NCBI RefSeq assembly: GCF_010500915.1
Contig: NZ_JAAAWP010000002.1
Span: forward strand, 310,001 to 374,000
Length of the DNA stretch: 64,000 bases
DNA from: Alteromonas hispanica
Lineage (GTDB): Bacteria > Pseudomonadota > Gammaproteobacteria > Enterobacterales > Alteromonadaceae
Direction of reading: 5' to 3'
Shown piece by piece: positions 52,162 to 63,300 of the stretch; the stretch's first letter is position 1; each line of letters begins with the position of its first letter. The position numbers and the translations under genes are program-made. A model generated the notes under the pieces. It saw only the letters and a list, made by a program, of their open reading frames with translations, searched no databases and was not told the origin of the DNA.

Positions 52162-54084
52162 TTACGACGCTTTTCTCACCCTTAGATACCATTCGCAAAG
52201 TAATCGAACCTGCTTCTGTGTATAGCCTTTCTCGGTCATGCGATTAACAAAGTCATCGTGTTTTTTCTGTTCCTCTGCAGAGCCCTTGGTGTTGAATGAA
52301 ATAACGGGCAGCAGATCTTCTGTATTTGAGAACATTTTCTTTTCAATAACAGTGCGCAACTTTTCATAGCTTGTCCAAGAAGGATTATTTCCGCTGTTAT
52401 TCGCTCTGGCACGAAGAACAAAGTTAACGATTTCATTACGAAAGTCTTTGGGATTACTTATTCCCGCCGGTTTTTCAGTTTTCTCAAGCTCAGCATTCAG
52501 TGCGGCGCGGTCGAACAGTTGTCCGGTTTCAGGATCGCGATACTCTTGGTCTTGGATCCAAAAGTCAGCATAAGTCACATAGCGGTCAAATAAGTTTTGG
52601 CCGTATTCTGAATAACTTTCTAAATAAGCAGTTTGTATTTCCTTTCCAATAAACTCTACGTATCTCGGTGTGAGATAACCTTTGATGAATTCGAGGTATC
52701 TATCGGCAAGTTCTTGATTAAATTGCTCGCGTTCTATTTGCTTTTCTAGCACGTAAAACAGGTGTACTGGATTGGCAGCAACCTCTTGGCTATCGAAATT
52801 AAATACCCGTGATAAGATCTTAAAAGCAAAGCGGGTGGAGAGCCCTTCCATACCCTCATCTACGCCAGCATAATCTCGGTACTCTTGGTAAGATTTAGCT
52901 TTGGGATCTGTATCTTTTAGGCTTTCGCCGTCGTAAACGCGCATTTTAGAAAACAAGCTGGAGTTTTCTGGTTCTTTTAAGCGAGATAACACAATAAATT
53001 GTGCCAAACATTCTAAGGTATCTGGAGCACAGGGTGCTCCATGTAATTCGCTAGTATCAATTAATTTTCGATAAATTTTAATTTCTTCACTTACCCTCAA
53101 GCAGTAGGGCACTTTCACAATATATACCCGGTCTAAAAAGGCTTCGTTATTTTTGTTGTTGCGGAACGACTGCCACTCAGACTCATTAGAGTGAGCCAAA
53201 ATGAGGCCATCAAAGGGTAAAGCCGAAAAACCTTCAGTAGGGTTGTAATTACCTTCTTGTGTTGCGGTAAGTAAAGGATGCAGTACCTTAATAGGTGCTT
53301 TAAACATCTCAACAAATTCCATCAGCCCCTGATTGGCTTTGCATAAAGACCCAGAATAGCTATAAGCATCGGGATCGTTCTGCGCATATTGCTCTAAACG
53401 ACGTATATCTACTTTCCCCACGAGAGCGGATATGTCTTGATTATTTTCATCTCCGGGCTCGGTTTTAGCGATACCTGTTTGGTCGAGAATAGACGGATAA
53501 ACCCGTACCACTTTAAATTGAGTAATATCGCCATTAAATTCATGCAGGCGCTTTCTGGCCCAAGGCGACATAATCGTTTTGAGATATCGCTTTGGAATAC
53601 CGTATTCACGGTTTAAAATTTCGCCGTCTTCTTTTTCATCAAACAAACACAGCGGGTGATCGTTTACTGGGGAACCTTTAAGCCTGTATATGGGAACGTT
53701 TTGCATGAGCTCTTTAAGACGCTCCGCAAGTGATGATTTTCCGCCTCCCACTGGGCCCAACAGATATAAGATTTGTTTGCGCTCTTCAAGTCCTTGAGCA
53801 GCGTGCTTTAGATAAGACACGATTTGCTCGATAGCGTCTTCCATGCCATAAAACTCAGAGAAAGCTGGGTAACGAGAAATAATGCGGTTGGAGAAAATGC
53901 GGCTAAGTGCAGGGTCGTTAGCCGTATCAACTTTTTCGGGCTCGCCGATAGCCGTAAGTAATCGTTCTGCCGCGTTGGCATAGGCAAGTGGCTCTTGCTT
54001 ACAAATTTCAAGAAATTCACCAATGGTAAACTCTTCCTGCTTACGCTCTTCAAAGCGGCTTTGATAATGTTCAAAGATACCCAT
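52162..54084 (-). CDS. yeaG: PrkA-type serine protein kinase YeaG
   Basis: A 640-residue PrkA-family kinase/AAA protein (E. coli YeaG 644). N-terminal MGIFEHYQSRFEERKQEEFT matches family starts; P-loop GPVGGGKSSLAERL at 110-123; ..LAHSNESEWQSFRNNKNNEAFLDR.. (sensor region) and a C-terminal PrkA domain that phosphorylates Ser/Thr. It is first in the yeaG-yeaH-spoVR operon, which in E. coli responds to nitrogen and stationary-phase stress. No sigma-54 or RpoS promoter was identified with confidence upstream. Confidence 0.95.
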   Translation of the reverse strand: MGIFEHYQSRFEERKQEEFTIGEFLEICKQEPLAYANAAERLLTAIGEPEKVDTANDPALSRIFSNRIISRYPAFSEFYGMEDAIEQIVSYLKHAAQGLEERKQILYLLGPVGGGKSSLAERLKELMQNVPIYRLKGSPVNDHPLCLFDEKEDGEILNREYGIPKRYLKTIMSPWARKRLHEFNGDITQFKVVRVYPSILDQTGIAKTEPGDENNQDISALVGKVDIRRLEQYAQNDPDAYSYSGSLCKANQGLMEFVEMFKAPIKVLHPLLTATQEGNYNPTEGFSALPFDGLILAHSNESEWQSFRNNKNNEAFLDRVYIVKVPYCLRVSEEIKIYRKLIDTSELHGAPCAPDTLECLAQFIVLSRLKEPENSSLFSKMRVYDGESLKDTDPKAKSYQEYRDYAGVDEGMEGLSTRFAFKILSRVFNFDSQEVAANPVHLFYVLEKQIEREQFNQELADRYLEFIKGYLTPRYVEFIGKEIQTAYLESYSEYGQNLFDRYVTYADFWIQDQEYRDPETGQLFDRAALNAELEKTEKPAGISNPKDFRNEIVNFVLRARANNSGNNPSWTSYEKLRTVIEKKMFSNTEDLLPVISFNTKGSAEEQKKHDDFVNRMTEKGYTQKQVRLLCEWYLRVRKAS

Positions 54085-54203
54085 AAATACCCCTCAGAAA
54101 TCTAAACCCCTTACTTTCATGGTAGTAGGTATTCGGGAAAACGTGAGGTTTTGTTACTTAACTTTTTAGTAATACCGTATAGGGTGTAACGTTAAACACG
54201 GCC

Positions 54204-54233
54204 CAATAAAAAAGCCCCGCAGGTGCGAGGCTT
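54204..54233 (-). terminator. Terminator of sodB
   Basis: AAGCCCCGCA / TGCGAGGCTT stem (one internal mismatch pair) with a GG-centred loop, followed on the minus strand by TTTTTT. It is located 65 bases past the sodB stop. Confidence 0.75.
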
Positions 54234-54298
54234 CAATTCTTAAGACTTCGTAATCCGTCGTCGACGACTACAACAATCTTTTTTTATTTTTACATTGC

Positions 54299-54880
54299 TT
54301 ACGCTAGGTTGCTGTTTGCAAATTCCCAGTTAACTAGTGCCCAGAAGTTTTCTAGGTATTTAGGACGTGCATTGCGGTAATCGATGTAATAAGCGTGTTC
54401 CCAAAGGTCAACAGTCAGGATAGGTGTTAATGAATCACCAGAGATTGGCGTTTCCGCATTGCTGGTGTTAACAATGTCTAAGCTGCCGTCTGCTGTTTTA
54501 ACGAGCCATGTCCAGCTTGAACCAAAGTTGTTTACTGCCTTGTCGTTAAATGCTGCTTGGAAGTCTGCAAATGACCCCCACTTCGCATTAATTGCATCTG
54601 CTACTGCGCCTGTCGGCTCACCGCCACCATTTGGGCTTAGGCAGTTCCAGTAAAAAGTGTGGTTCCACACTTGTGCCGCGTTGTTGAACACACCGCCTTC
54701 AGACGCCTTAATGATCTCTTCAAGGCTTTTGCTTTCCATGTCCGTACCTTCAACAAGGCCATTAAGCTTTGTTACATAGGTCGCGTGGTGCTTACCGTAG
54801 TGGTACTCAAGAGTTTCGGCAGAAATATGCGGTTCAAGTGCATTTTGTTCGTATGGTAATGCTGGTAATTCAAAAGCCAT
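54299..54880 (-). CDS. sodB: Iron superoxide dismutase
   Basis: Converts superoxide to peroxide and oxygen in the cytosol. ATG 54880 gives 193 residues, the same as E. coli SodB; the frame begins four codons earlier at 54892 but GGAG lies before 54880. Metal ligands are visible: His in [20 protein letters not shown] (first and second His region), Asp and His in [14 protein letters not shown]. The Fe-type [14 protein letters not shown] segment is present. It is divergent from grxD with a 416-base gap containing a C9 tract. Confidence 0.97.
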   Translation of the reverse strand: MAFELPALPYEQNALEPHISAETLEYHYGKHHATYVTKLNGLVEGTDMESKSLEEIIKASEGGVFNNAAQVWNHTFYWNCLSPNGGGEPTGAVADAINAKWGSFADFQAAFNDKAVNNFGSSWTWLVKTADGSLDIVNTSNAETPISGDSLTPILTVDLWEHAYYIDYRNARPKYLENFWALVNWEFANSNLA

Positions 54881-55296
54881 GTCGGTCTCCATGATTAGTT
54901 TGTATTTATAACGTTATTCCCCCCCCCTAACGCCTGTGGAAAGGAGGCAACGTGCTAATTTAGCTCACTAATAACATTACGTAGTAAAGCATAACGTAGA
55001 AGTGGGGATAAAGTCTTATAACTCAATGACAAAATTATGAATTTTTTGCCACGGTAAAAACGTTAATGTTAATTAATACCTTTAGATAGCGCATGACTGA
55101 GTGAACAGATCACTTTACAACGTAGAAAACGCCTCTATTGGCAGTACTTCATTTCGCTAGTGCGGGCCAAAGCGCTAATTGCTTGAAGTAAACATTAAGA
55201 AGGATAACGAGAAAATAAATTATGTTATCCTCCCCTTGATAAATGTGATGAGCATTCCCACTTCTTGAATATTAACTATTCCGCTGAGAGGATCTA
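54881..55296. other. sodB-grxD divergent intergenic region with a C9 tract
   Basis: No coding sequence was seen. A run of nine C at 54919-54927 (G9 in the sodB transcript sense) lies about 40 bases before the sodB ATG, probably in its leader or near its promoter. No Fur or OxyR box was recognised with confidence. GAGAGGAT precedes the grxD ATG as its ribosome binding site. Confidence 0.4.
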
Positions 55297-55647
55297 ATGG
55301 ATAACACTGAAAGCCAATCGACGATTGAACGAATAAAGCAACAAATAGAAGAAAATCCAATTCTTCTTTATATGAAGGGCTCACCAAAACTACCAAGCTG
55401 TGGTTTTTCTTCACAAGCATCGCAAGCGCTAATGTCGTGCGGTGAGGCATTTGCTTATGTTGATATCCTTCAGAACCCAGACATTCGTGCAGAGTTGCCA
55501 AAATATGCCAATTGGCCTACGTTCCCGCAACTGTGGGTTGACGGTGAACTTGTGGGTGGTTGTGACATTATTATAGAAATGTTCCAGCAAAACGAGCTAC
55601 AGCCACTTATCAAAGAAACTGCTGAAAAACATAAAACTGAAGAGTAA
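55297..55647 (+). CDS. grxD: Monothiol glutaredoxin Grx4
   Basis: A 116-residue CGFS-type glutaredoxin that binds and passes [2Fe-2S] clusters using glutathione. The active site is PKLPSCGFSSQA (Cys35), with WPTFPQLWVDGELVGGCDII, the glutathione- and cluster-binding loop, at about 69-88. Length matches E. coli GrxD (115). It stands opposite sodB and ends at a strong terminator. Confidence 0.97.
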   Translation: MDNTESQSTIERIKQQIEENPILLYMKGSPKLPSCGFSSQASQALMSCGEAFAYVDILQNPDIRAELPKYANWPTFPQLWVDGELVGGCDIIIEMFQQNELQPLIKETAEKHKTEE

Positions 55648-55674
55648 AACCGTAAATCAGTTTACTATATTAAG

Positions 55675-55701
55675 AAGCCGGCTTTCAGTCGGCTTTTTTT
55701 A
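55675..55701 (+). terminator. Terminator after grxD
   Basis: AAGCCG / CGGCTT stem with a nine-base loop and T run of seven, 28 bases past the stop. Confidence 0.85.
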
Positions 55702-55957
55702 TTAGGAACGGCAAGAAAACTTTCACCTTTACCCCCGCTAAAATTATATAGACAAGTCAGAAAACAAAATCCTCTACGGTGTGAAAATATATTTTTATTT
55801 TGTCGAAAATGGTTTGTTTTTTAGTGCGTTACGCTCTATAAATCGTGCCGTGCTGACGAATTAATCGTCAGTGTTGAAGGTAAAAATACAATCATTTTTG
55901 AATTGGTTTAGAACGCATAAAGCGTCAACGCTACTAAAAGCACTCCGGGAAAACACC

Positions 55958-58513
55958 ATGAATACACACTTGTCTTTACTGACTAAAAACGTACGCAGCA
56001 TTCTTACTGCATCTGCTGCGTTTTCCGTTATCGCAACTGCGCCTGTTTTTGCGCAAGAAGAAAGCGATGAAACAAAAGCAGAAGATTATGAGCAAATTGC
56101 AGTAGTAGGTTCACGTGCTGCTCCGCGCTCAATTGGCGATTCAGCAGTTCCGATTGACATTATTTCCAGTGAAGATTTTAAGCAGCAAGGTGCCACCGAT
56201 ATGGTATCCATGATGCAAACAGTTGTACCTTCATTCAACGTGAACGACCAGCCTATTAACGATGCATCAACACTTGTACGTCCAGCTAACCTTCGCGGTA
56301 TGGCGTCAGACCACACGCTTGTGCTAGTAAACGGAAAGCGTCGTCATCGCTCTGCAGTTATCACGTTCCTTGGCGGCGGTCTATCAGACGGTGCACAAGG
56401 TCCAGATATTTCGGTTATACCAGCATCAGCATTGAAGCAAGTAGAAGTACTTCGTGACGGCGCCGCTGCGCAATACGGTTCAGATGCCATTGCTGGTGTT
56501 ATCAACTTCGTACTAAACGACGCCTCAGAAGGCGGTACGTTTGAAGCACGTTACGGCTCTTTCTATGAAGGCGATGGTGACATGATCCAGCTTTCAGGAA
56601 ATGTTGGTCTTCCACTGTCTGACAATGGATTCATTAATCTTTCAGCAGAATATCGCACTGCTGACGATACATCACGCAGCATTCAGCGCGATGACGCTGC
56701 CGCTCTTGTCGCTGCAGGAAACACCTTTGTTGCAAATCCTGCGCAAATTTGGGGCTCGCCTGAAATTAAGCACGACGTAAAGCTTTTTGCTAACGCTGGG
56801 TTAGAGTTATCTGATACGTCAGAAGCTTACATGTTTGGTAACTACGCTGTGCGTGAAGTTGAAGGGGGTTTTTACTTCCGTAATCCGCACACTCGTGGTG
56901 GTGTTTATGCCAGCGGTGATGGTTCATTACTGGTAGGTGATTTAACAGGTGACATGTCAGGTAACTGTCCAACGGATATCGCTCCGGGTGCAAATGTTCT
57001 AACTAACGACCGTTACATCAATGAAGTAGCAAACAACCCTGATTGCTTCGCATTCAACGAAATTCTTCCAGGTGGTTTTACGCCTCGCTTCGGCGGCGAA
57101 GTGACTGACATGTCTTTGGTATTTGGTACCAAGGGTGAGTTAGATAACGATGTGACTTATGACGTTAGTGTAAACTTAGGCCAAAACGAAGTTGATTTTA
57201 AAATTAGCAACACAATCAACCCGTCTTTAGGTCCAGATACGCCGTTCGAATTTAGTCCTGGCCGTTACACACAGTCGGAACAAACATTGGATATCGATTT
57301 AACTAAACCATTTGATGTTGGTTTATACGAGCCACTTTTCGTTGCGACGGGTTTCCAATACCGTCATGAAAGCTACGAAAGTTTCGCAGGCGATAACGCT
57401 TCCTACGAAATTGGTCCATTGGCGTCACAAGGTTTTGGTATTGGTTCAAACGGTTTCCCTGGCCTAGCAGCGAACAGCCAAGGCCTTGTGTCTCGCCATA
57501 ACATTGCGTTTTATATCGATGCAGAGGCATACATAACAGAGAACTTTATGTTAGCCGGTGCCCTTCGTTATGAAGACTTCTCTGACTTTGGTGATACAAC
57601 AAAAGGTAAAATTGCTTTCCGTTGGCAGGCGCTTGAAAACATCGCGTTCCGCGGTGCGTTCTCAACGGGCTTTAAAGCACCTACACTTGGACAAAGCAAT
57701 GTGCGTAACGTAACAACTGCGTTTGGTACAGATGGTAAACTTATTGACCGTGCAACACTGCCTCCTACAGATCCAGTGTCTCAACTTAAAGGCGGTGAAC
57801 AGCTTACTCCGGAAGAGTCTGAGAGCATTACATTTGGTGTGGTTGCTGAGTTTGATAACGGACTCTTTATTACCGCAGATTACTACAACATCGAACTTAC
57901 TGACCGTCTAAGTACAGCGTCGGGTATTGCACTGACAGACGAAGACATTGCTACCTTGATTTCTCAAGGTGTTAACGATGCATCTAGCTTCTCTGAAATT
58001 AGCTTCTTTACTAACGACTTCGATACTACCACTGAAGGTGTAGATATCGTTGCAAACTACAGCATGGAAATGCTGGGTGGAGATACTAAATTCTCACTTG
58101 CATACAACTGGACGTCTACAGTAGTGGACCGTGCTTCTGACAATATTTCAGATTTTCGTATCCGCATGCTAGAAGACAACCTTCCAGCAGTACGTTATAG
58201 CGCAACGGCTAACCACACTAATGGTGACTGGCGCTTCCTTACTCGCCTGAACTATTTTGGCAGCACGTTTGAAGATCACTTAGACTCAGCGCTTCCAATT
58301 GAAAAGATTGGCTCTGAATTTACGGTTGACCTAGAAGTAGCGTATAGCTTTACAGAAGAGTTCACACTTACTGTAGGCGCGAAAAATGCGCTGGATGAAT
58401 ATCCTGACGAAAATACCCAGTATGCTGGTATTGCTGGGTCGTTGTACCCAACAACAGCACCAATAGGTATTAACGGTGGATTCTACTATCTACGCGGTAT
58501 GTATACGTTCTAA
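55958..58513 (+). CDS. TonB-dependent receptor without STN domain
   Basis: An 851-residue receptor. ATG 55958 starts a signal peptide (..IATAPVFAQ, cut near 35); the frame extends back to TTG 55871 with no signal-like sequence. TonB-box-like QIAVVGSR (about 50-57), plug with LRGMASDHTLVLVNGKRRHR and VEVLRDGAAAQYGSDAIAG, barrel ending ..YLRGMYTF. It is a close paralog of the receptor at 60396-63419: shared NDQPINDAS, HRSAVITFLGGGLSDGAQGPD and C-terminal blocks. It lacks the N-terminal signalling domain, so it is probably the expression target of the adjacent sigma factor rather than the sensor. Substrate unknown. Confidence 0.9.
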   Translation: MNTHLSLLTKNVRSILTASAAFSVIATAPVFAQEESDETKAEDYEQIAVVGSRAAPRSIGDSAVPIDIISSEDFKQQGATDMVSMMQTVVPSFNVNDQPINDASTLVRPANLRGMASDHTLVLVNGKRRHRSAVITFLGGGLSDGAQGPDISVIPASALKQVEVLRDGAAAQYGSDAIAGVINFVLNDASEGGTFEARYGSFYEGDGDMIQLSGNVGLPLSDNGFINLSAEYRTADDTSRSIQRDDAAALVAAGNTFVANPAQIWGSPEIKHDVKLFANAGLELSDTSEAYMFGNYAVREVEGGFYFRNPHTRGGVYASGDGSLLVGDLTGDMSGNCPTDIAPGANVLTNDRYINEVANNPDCFAFNEILPGGFTPRFGGEVTDMSLVFGTKGELDNDVTYDVSVNLGQNEVDFKISNTINPSLGPDTPFEFSPGRYTQSEQTLDIDLTKPFDVGLYEPLFVATGFQYRHESYESFAGDNASYEIGPLASQGFGIGSNGFPGLAANSQGLVSRHNIAFYIDAEAYITENFMLAGALRYEDFSDFGDTTKGKIAFRWQALENIAFRGAFSTGFKAPTLGQSNVRNVTTAFGTDGKLIDRATLPPTDPVSQLKGGEQLTPEESESITFGVVAEFDNGLFITADYYNIELTDRLSTASGIALTDEDIATLISQGVNDASSFSEISFFTNDFDTTTEGVDIVANYSMEMLGGDTKFSLAYNWTSTVVDRASDNISDFRIRMLEDNLPAVRYSATANHTNGDWRFLTRLNYFGSTFEDHLDSALPIEKIGSEFTVDLEVAYSFTEEFTLTVGAKNALDEYPDENTQYAGIAGSLYPTTAPIGINGGFYYLRGMYTF

Positions 58514-58528
58514 TTGGCGTAATACTTA

Positions 58529-58552
58529 AAAGGGAGCATCTGCTCCCTTTTT
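58529..58552 (+). terminator. Terminator between receptor 1 and the sigma factor gene
   Basis: GGGAGC / GCTCCC stem, loop ATCT, flanked by A and T runs, 16 bases past the receptor stop. Confidence 0.85.
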
Positions 58553-58647
58553 ACGTTAAAAGCCTGAAATTTAAAACGTGAAAAGCCAAAAAAAGACAGG
58601 CATTATTAGGGTCTGTAAGCAATTCGAAACACGTGCAATAGAGATTT

Positions 58648-59208
58648 ATGACCAGAAAGTCGACAGTAGCTGAAACCTTCTTAAAATACCGTAGCAAATT
58701 AATGCGCGCGGTAGGTTCTATTGTTGGTGCTGATGATATCGAAGATATTGTGCAAGAAGCATTTATTAAGAGTTATGAGGCCGAACTAAAACAAGAAATA
58801 CAGTACGAACGGACCTACATGCTCAAGACTGCGCGCAACTTAGCGCTCAATCATGTGTCGAAAGCTGAAAACAAGAATAAACAGCATTTAGACGATATGG
58901 ATTTATTGCCCTATGAGTTAATTGGGCACAGTTTAGAAAAAAACGTTGAAAGTAAAGAACGCTTTATTCATTTTTGCCGAGCCACAGATACATTATCGGC
59001 GGATGTAAAGCGCGTATTTTTGCTGAAAAAAGTTTATGGCATGCGACAGAAAGAGATTGCTGAACTTGTGGGGTTAAGTGAAAGCACCGTCGAAAAGCAT
59101 GTCGCCAAAGGTCTTTTAATGTGTTCTCGGTATTTGGCCGACTTATCTAAAGACACGACATCGCCCCAAGCACCCGTGAGTGCGACTCAGGACATAAGCC
59201 GTAGTTAA
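58648..59208 (+). CDS. ECF RNA polymerase sigma factor (FecI-like)
   Basis: A 186-residue extracytoplasmic-function sigma factor. Region 2 has DDIEDIVQEAFIKSYEAE (about 29-46); region 4 has VFLLKKVYGMRQKEIAELVGLSESTVEKHVAKGL with the helix-turn-helix for the -35 element (about 128-161). Regions 1 and 3 are absent as expected. The FecR-type anti-sigma gene starts one base after the stop, and a receptor with a signalling domain follows, giving the full FecI-FecR-FecA arrangement. Confidence 0.93.
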   Translation: MTRKSTVAETFLKYRSKLMRAVGSIVGADDIEDIVQEAFIKSYEAELKQEIQYERTYMLKTARNLALNHVSKAENKNKQHLDDMDLLPYELIGHSLEKNVESKERFIHFCRATDTLSADVKRVFLLKKVYGMRQKEIAELVGLSESTVEKHVAKGLLMCSRYLADLSKDTTSPQAPVSATQDISRS

Positions 59209-59209
59209 T

Positions 59210-60286
59210 ATGAACAATATTCGTCAATTTTCCAGTAAAGAAGATATCCAAGAGCAGGCATGCCTGTGGGTTAGTCGCCTAGATCGCGGTTTGAAAGACA
59301 ATGAACTCGCAGAGCTTGATAACTGGCTGGGTGAGAGCAACGCCCACCGACAGTCTCTCATTGATGCTGCTAGCTTGTGGGACGACATGTCGGTACTGAA
59401 TGAGTTAAGTGGTTTGTTTCCAGAAGCAACCATGCGTAAAAACGACGCGGGTAAAAACAAACGTCAGTCTTCTCATTCTTCTCGTCATTATTCGAAAACT
59501 TGGGGAATTGCAGCAGCATTTTTGGTAATGGCGCTAGCCATAGGTACTGTCGTGCAGCGCGGATGGTTAGACAATAGTGCTGAGTTTGCGAGCACAAGTG
59601 AGAAGGTTGAAACCGGCGTGGGAGAGCAAAAAAATATTACTCTTGCCGATGGTTCTATTCTTCACCTGAACACTAACTCTATTGTTACTGTAGATTTTTC
59701 CCCAACAGCTCGCAGTATAGTATTACTTAGAGGCGAGGCGCATTTTGAGGTGGCTCATGATAAGTCTCGTCCGTTTTCAGTCACCGCGGGGAAAAACACC
59801 GTCACTGCGGTAGGGACGGCGTTTAATATGCAGTACATCGATGATAACGCCTTTGAGTTGGTTGTTACCGATGGCAAGGTGTTAGTGAAAGATAGATTTA
59901 AAGATGCGTCTTCTGCAGAATCACTTTTTGGTAAGAAGTCTGTAGCGGAAGAAGGGCTTCTTATGTTCGCTGGCGAAAAGGCGACGGTTCAAGGAAAAGT
60001 AGAAGCGCGTGAGAATATGACGCAGAACGATATTGAAGATGATCTTGCATGGCAGCAGGGCATGATTGTGTTTAAGGGCGAGCCTCTTGAAGCGGTACTA
60101 GCAGAGATTGGGCGATATACGTCGGTTCGTTTCAGTATTGCTGATGAGCGCTTGCGCAAACGTCGAGTGGCGGGTTACTTCAAAGTGGGTGATATTGACG
60201 GTTTGCTAGCGGCGCTTAAAAGTAGTTTTAATATCAATTATGAGAAAGTAACAGAAACGAGCATTCAATTATCGGTAGCATCTTGA
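59210..60286 (+). CDS. FecR-type anti-sigma factor
   Basis: A 358-residue single-pass inner-membrane regulator. The N-terminal cytoplasmic part (1-90) has ACLWVSRLDRGLKDNELAELDNWL (DUF4880-like); TM helix 98-115; the periplasmic FecR domain has GEQKNITLADGSILHLNTNS and VLLRGEAHFEVAHDKSRPFSV; the C-terminal DUF4974-like domain binds the receptor STN domain. It relays the signal from the receptor and holds or activates the sigma factor. It is translationally close to the sigma gene. Confidence 0.92.
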   Translation: MNNIRQFSSKEDIQEQACLWVSRLDRGLKDNELAELDNWLGESNAHRQSLIDAASLWDDMSVLNELSGLFPEATMRKNDAGKNKRQSSHSSRHYSKTWGIAAAFLVMALAIGTVVQRGWLDNSAEFASTSEKVETGVGEQKNITLADGSILHLNTNSIVTVDFSPTARSIVLLRGEAHFEVAHDKSRPFSVTAGKNTVTAVGTAFNMQYIDDNAFELVVTDGKVLVKDRFKDASSAESLFGKKSVAEEGLLMFAGEKATVQGKVEARENMTQNDIEDDLAWQQGMIVFKGEPLEAVLAEIGRYTSVRFSIADERLRKRRVAGYFKVGDIDGLLAALKSSFNINYEKVTETSIQLSVAS

Positions 60287-60395
60287 TGATTGATTAAAAA
60301 GTTAGCCGGATGTCACTGCCCTTAGTGGCATCAGGCTATTGAATGTGACAATATAATAACGACAAATAGCACATCGAAAAATTATCTTGCAGTAC

Positions 60396-63300
60396 ATGCA
60401 TTTTGCTAACATCTCGCACTTTATTAAACGTCAAATTTTATGTTGGCGTGAATCTGCTGTAGATACGCAGCACGGGAATGCAAAGCGAAGTGCTTTTTTT
60501 CTTGTCGTAGTTATTTCTTTACTCAGTGCGATATGCTCAAACAACAGCTATGCACTGCAAAATACAATAGCTGAAAAAGGGGCCCCGGCGCCTCCCATCG
60601 CTTCTCCACCTTCCTATACATTTTCGGTTAAGTCTCAATCGGCAGATGAAGCACTCACAGAGTTGGCGAAGCAGGCTAACACAACATTGCTTTTTCCTTT
60701 CGATTTAGCAAAGCGCGTTAAAACCAATTCATTGGTTGGAACCTTTACGCTTAGCGAAGCTCTTCAGCAATTACTAGAAGGCACCGAACTTGCCGTTATT
60801 ACTGATGAGCTAGGTGTGTTGAGTATACGCTCACGAGCGTCATTAACCGCCAAGAAAGCTTCGCAGAATAAGCAAGAAGAGCAAGCCGACAACGGTAACG
60901 CACTAGAACGCATTGCTATTGTGGGAACGCGAAATACTCCCCGCAGTGCAACAGACTCTCCTGTTCCTCTAGATATCATTGGTGCAAAATCCTTAAGTTC
61001 TCAGGGCAACGCAGATGTATTGTCTATGCTCAGCGTTATGGTTCCGTCTCTTAATGTGAACGACCAGCCTATAAACGATGCAAGCAGCTTGGTTCGGCCT
61101 GCTAACCTACGGGGAATGTCATCTGATCACACGTTGTTACTGCTCAACGGTAAACGCCGCCACCGCTCTGCGGTTATTACCTTTCTTGGCGGTGGTCTGA
61201 GTGATGGTGCTCAAGGCCCAGATATTTCTGTTATCCCAGCCTACGCTTTAAAGCAGGTTGAAGTATTGCGCGATGGTGCTTCTGCGCAATACGGCTCTGA
61301 CGCAATTGCTGGCGTAATTAACTTTGTGCTCAAAGATGCGAAAGCGGGCGGGAATATTGCTCTGAAAACTGGCGCATACGGCGAGGGAGATGGTGAACTT
61401 TTCCAACTTCAGGGAAATCGAGGTTTTGCATTTGGCGACAACGGTTTTATTAATGTTACCGGGGAGTATAGACAGCAAGGTGGCACATCTCGCTCTGTTC
61501 AGCGCGATGACGCTATTGCCCTAACTCAACAAGGTAATGCATTCATCGACAACCCCGCACAAGTATGGGGGGCTTTAGATGTGGACAAAGACCTTAAATT
61601 TGCAATTAATACAGGTTTCAAATTTTCACCGTCTACCCAGCTTTATGGTTTTCTTACTGCGGCTAAAAGAGAGTTGTCTGGAGGCTTTTATTACCGCAAC
61701 CCGCAAACCCGAGAAGGTGTGTTTAGCAGAACCAACTCCGAAACCGGGGCTCGGCGCTTAATCGTTGCCGATTTAGACGGTGTAGATAGTGGTATATCCT
61801 GTCCGTTGATAACATTGAACGACGCTAATGTGCTTGAAGATCCGAACTATCTGAAAATAGCGGATAACAGTACCCCTTTGGGCGCTAATTGTTTTGCGTT
61901 TAACGAACTTTATCCGGGCGGTTTTACGCCAAGCTTCGGCGGTGTGATTGAAGATGGCTCCGTTACCCTGGGCTTAAAAAAAGAATTGCCTTACGACTGG
62001 GCGTTTGATGCAAGCGCAACGGTTGGTTACAGCAACATTGACTATAATATCAGTGGCACGGTAAACCCGTCGTTAGGTCCGGAATCGCCCACGGCCTTTG
62101 ATCCCGGAGGCGTATCTCAAGTTGAGCGTACATTAAATTTAGATTTTACTAAGCTGATTCAATCGGTTTTTGAAGATCCTATCAGCATTGGTGTTGGTCT
62201 TGAATGGCGCAAAGAGACATACTTTCAAAAGGCCGGTGATATAAACTCATACATAGCCGGACCTTTTGCCTTAGAGCCACCACTTGGTTTAAACGAAGGG
62301 TTTGCGATTGGCTCAAACGGTTTTCCAGGCTATCAGCCTCAATCTGCGGGACACTGGAGTCGTAACAACTGGGCAATGTATGGCGACATAGAGCTGTTTG
62401 TTACCGAGTCATTGCAATTCGGATTGGCTTCGCGGGTAGAACATTTTAGTGATTTTGGAACGACTTTCGATGGAAAGCTCAGTACCCGCTACAAGTTAAG
62501 CGATCTGTTTGCTATTCGAGGTTCTGTTAATACGGGCTTCAAAGCGCCGACAGTGGGGCAGAGTAATGTTATCAACGTAACTACTGCTTATGGCGAAAAC
62601 GGGCTTGAAGACCAAGCTACGTTACCTCCCACTGATATGATATCTATGCAATTAGGTGCAACGCCTTTGCAGCCGGAAGAGTCGGTAAATTTCAGTGTGG
62701 GGGCGGTGTTGCAAGCTAGCGACCAGTTCTTTGCTACCATCGATTATTTTAATATTAGATTAAGAGATAGAATTAGCACCACTTCAGCTATTCCACTTAC
62801 TGAAAGCGATATCAATACGCTTATTCAAAACGGTCGCCCCGACGCTGCAAAATATAATGCAGCGAAATATTTCACCAACGATTTTGACACAAAAACACAA
62901 GGTATTGATGTTGTTGTTAACTATCAGTTTATGTTTGATGAGTGGCAAAACAATTTACTTTTTGCGTATAACTGGACAGACACGCAGGTAGAGCGAGTTA
63001 CACTTTACCCCGCGGTTATTGATGGAAGATTACAATTAGCGCCAAACCTAACCGAGGCACGCATCCGCATGCTGGAGGATAATTTGCCGGCACACAGGGG
63101 GAGCATTACATTAGAACAACGTCTGCAGTCTTTTGAGTTTACTTGGCGACTGAATTATTTTGGTTCTTTTTATGAAGACCATTTAGATGCGTCTGCAGGG
63201 CTAGACATATACGGAGGAGCTAGATTTACCATGGATGCGCAGTTTGCGTGGCAGTTTTCAAAGGAAACTCGGTTAACCTTAGGCGTACAGAATCTTTTTA

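Noticed and set aside
55702..55957. Searched for a Fur box before the receptor/sigma block.
   Set aside because: No sequence close to the Fur consensus was found, unlike the clear boxes before bfd, so iron regulation of this block is not claimed.
60303..60336. Weak inverted repeat between the anti-sigma gene and receptor 2, considered as a terminator.
   Set aside because: The stem has mismatches and no T run, and the genes are expected to be co-expressed.
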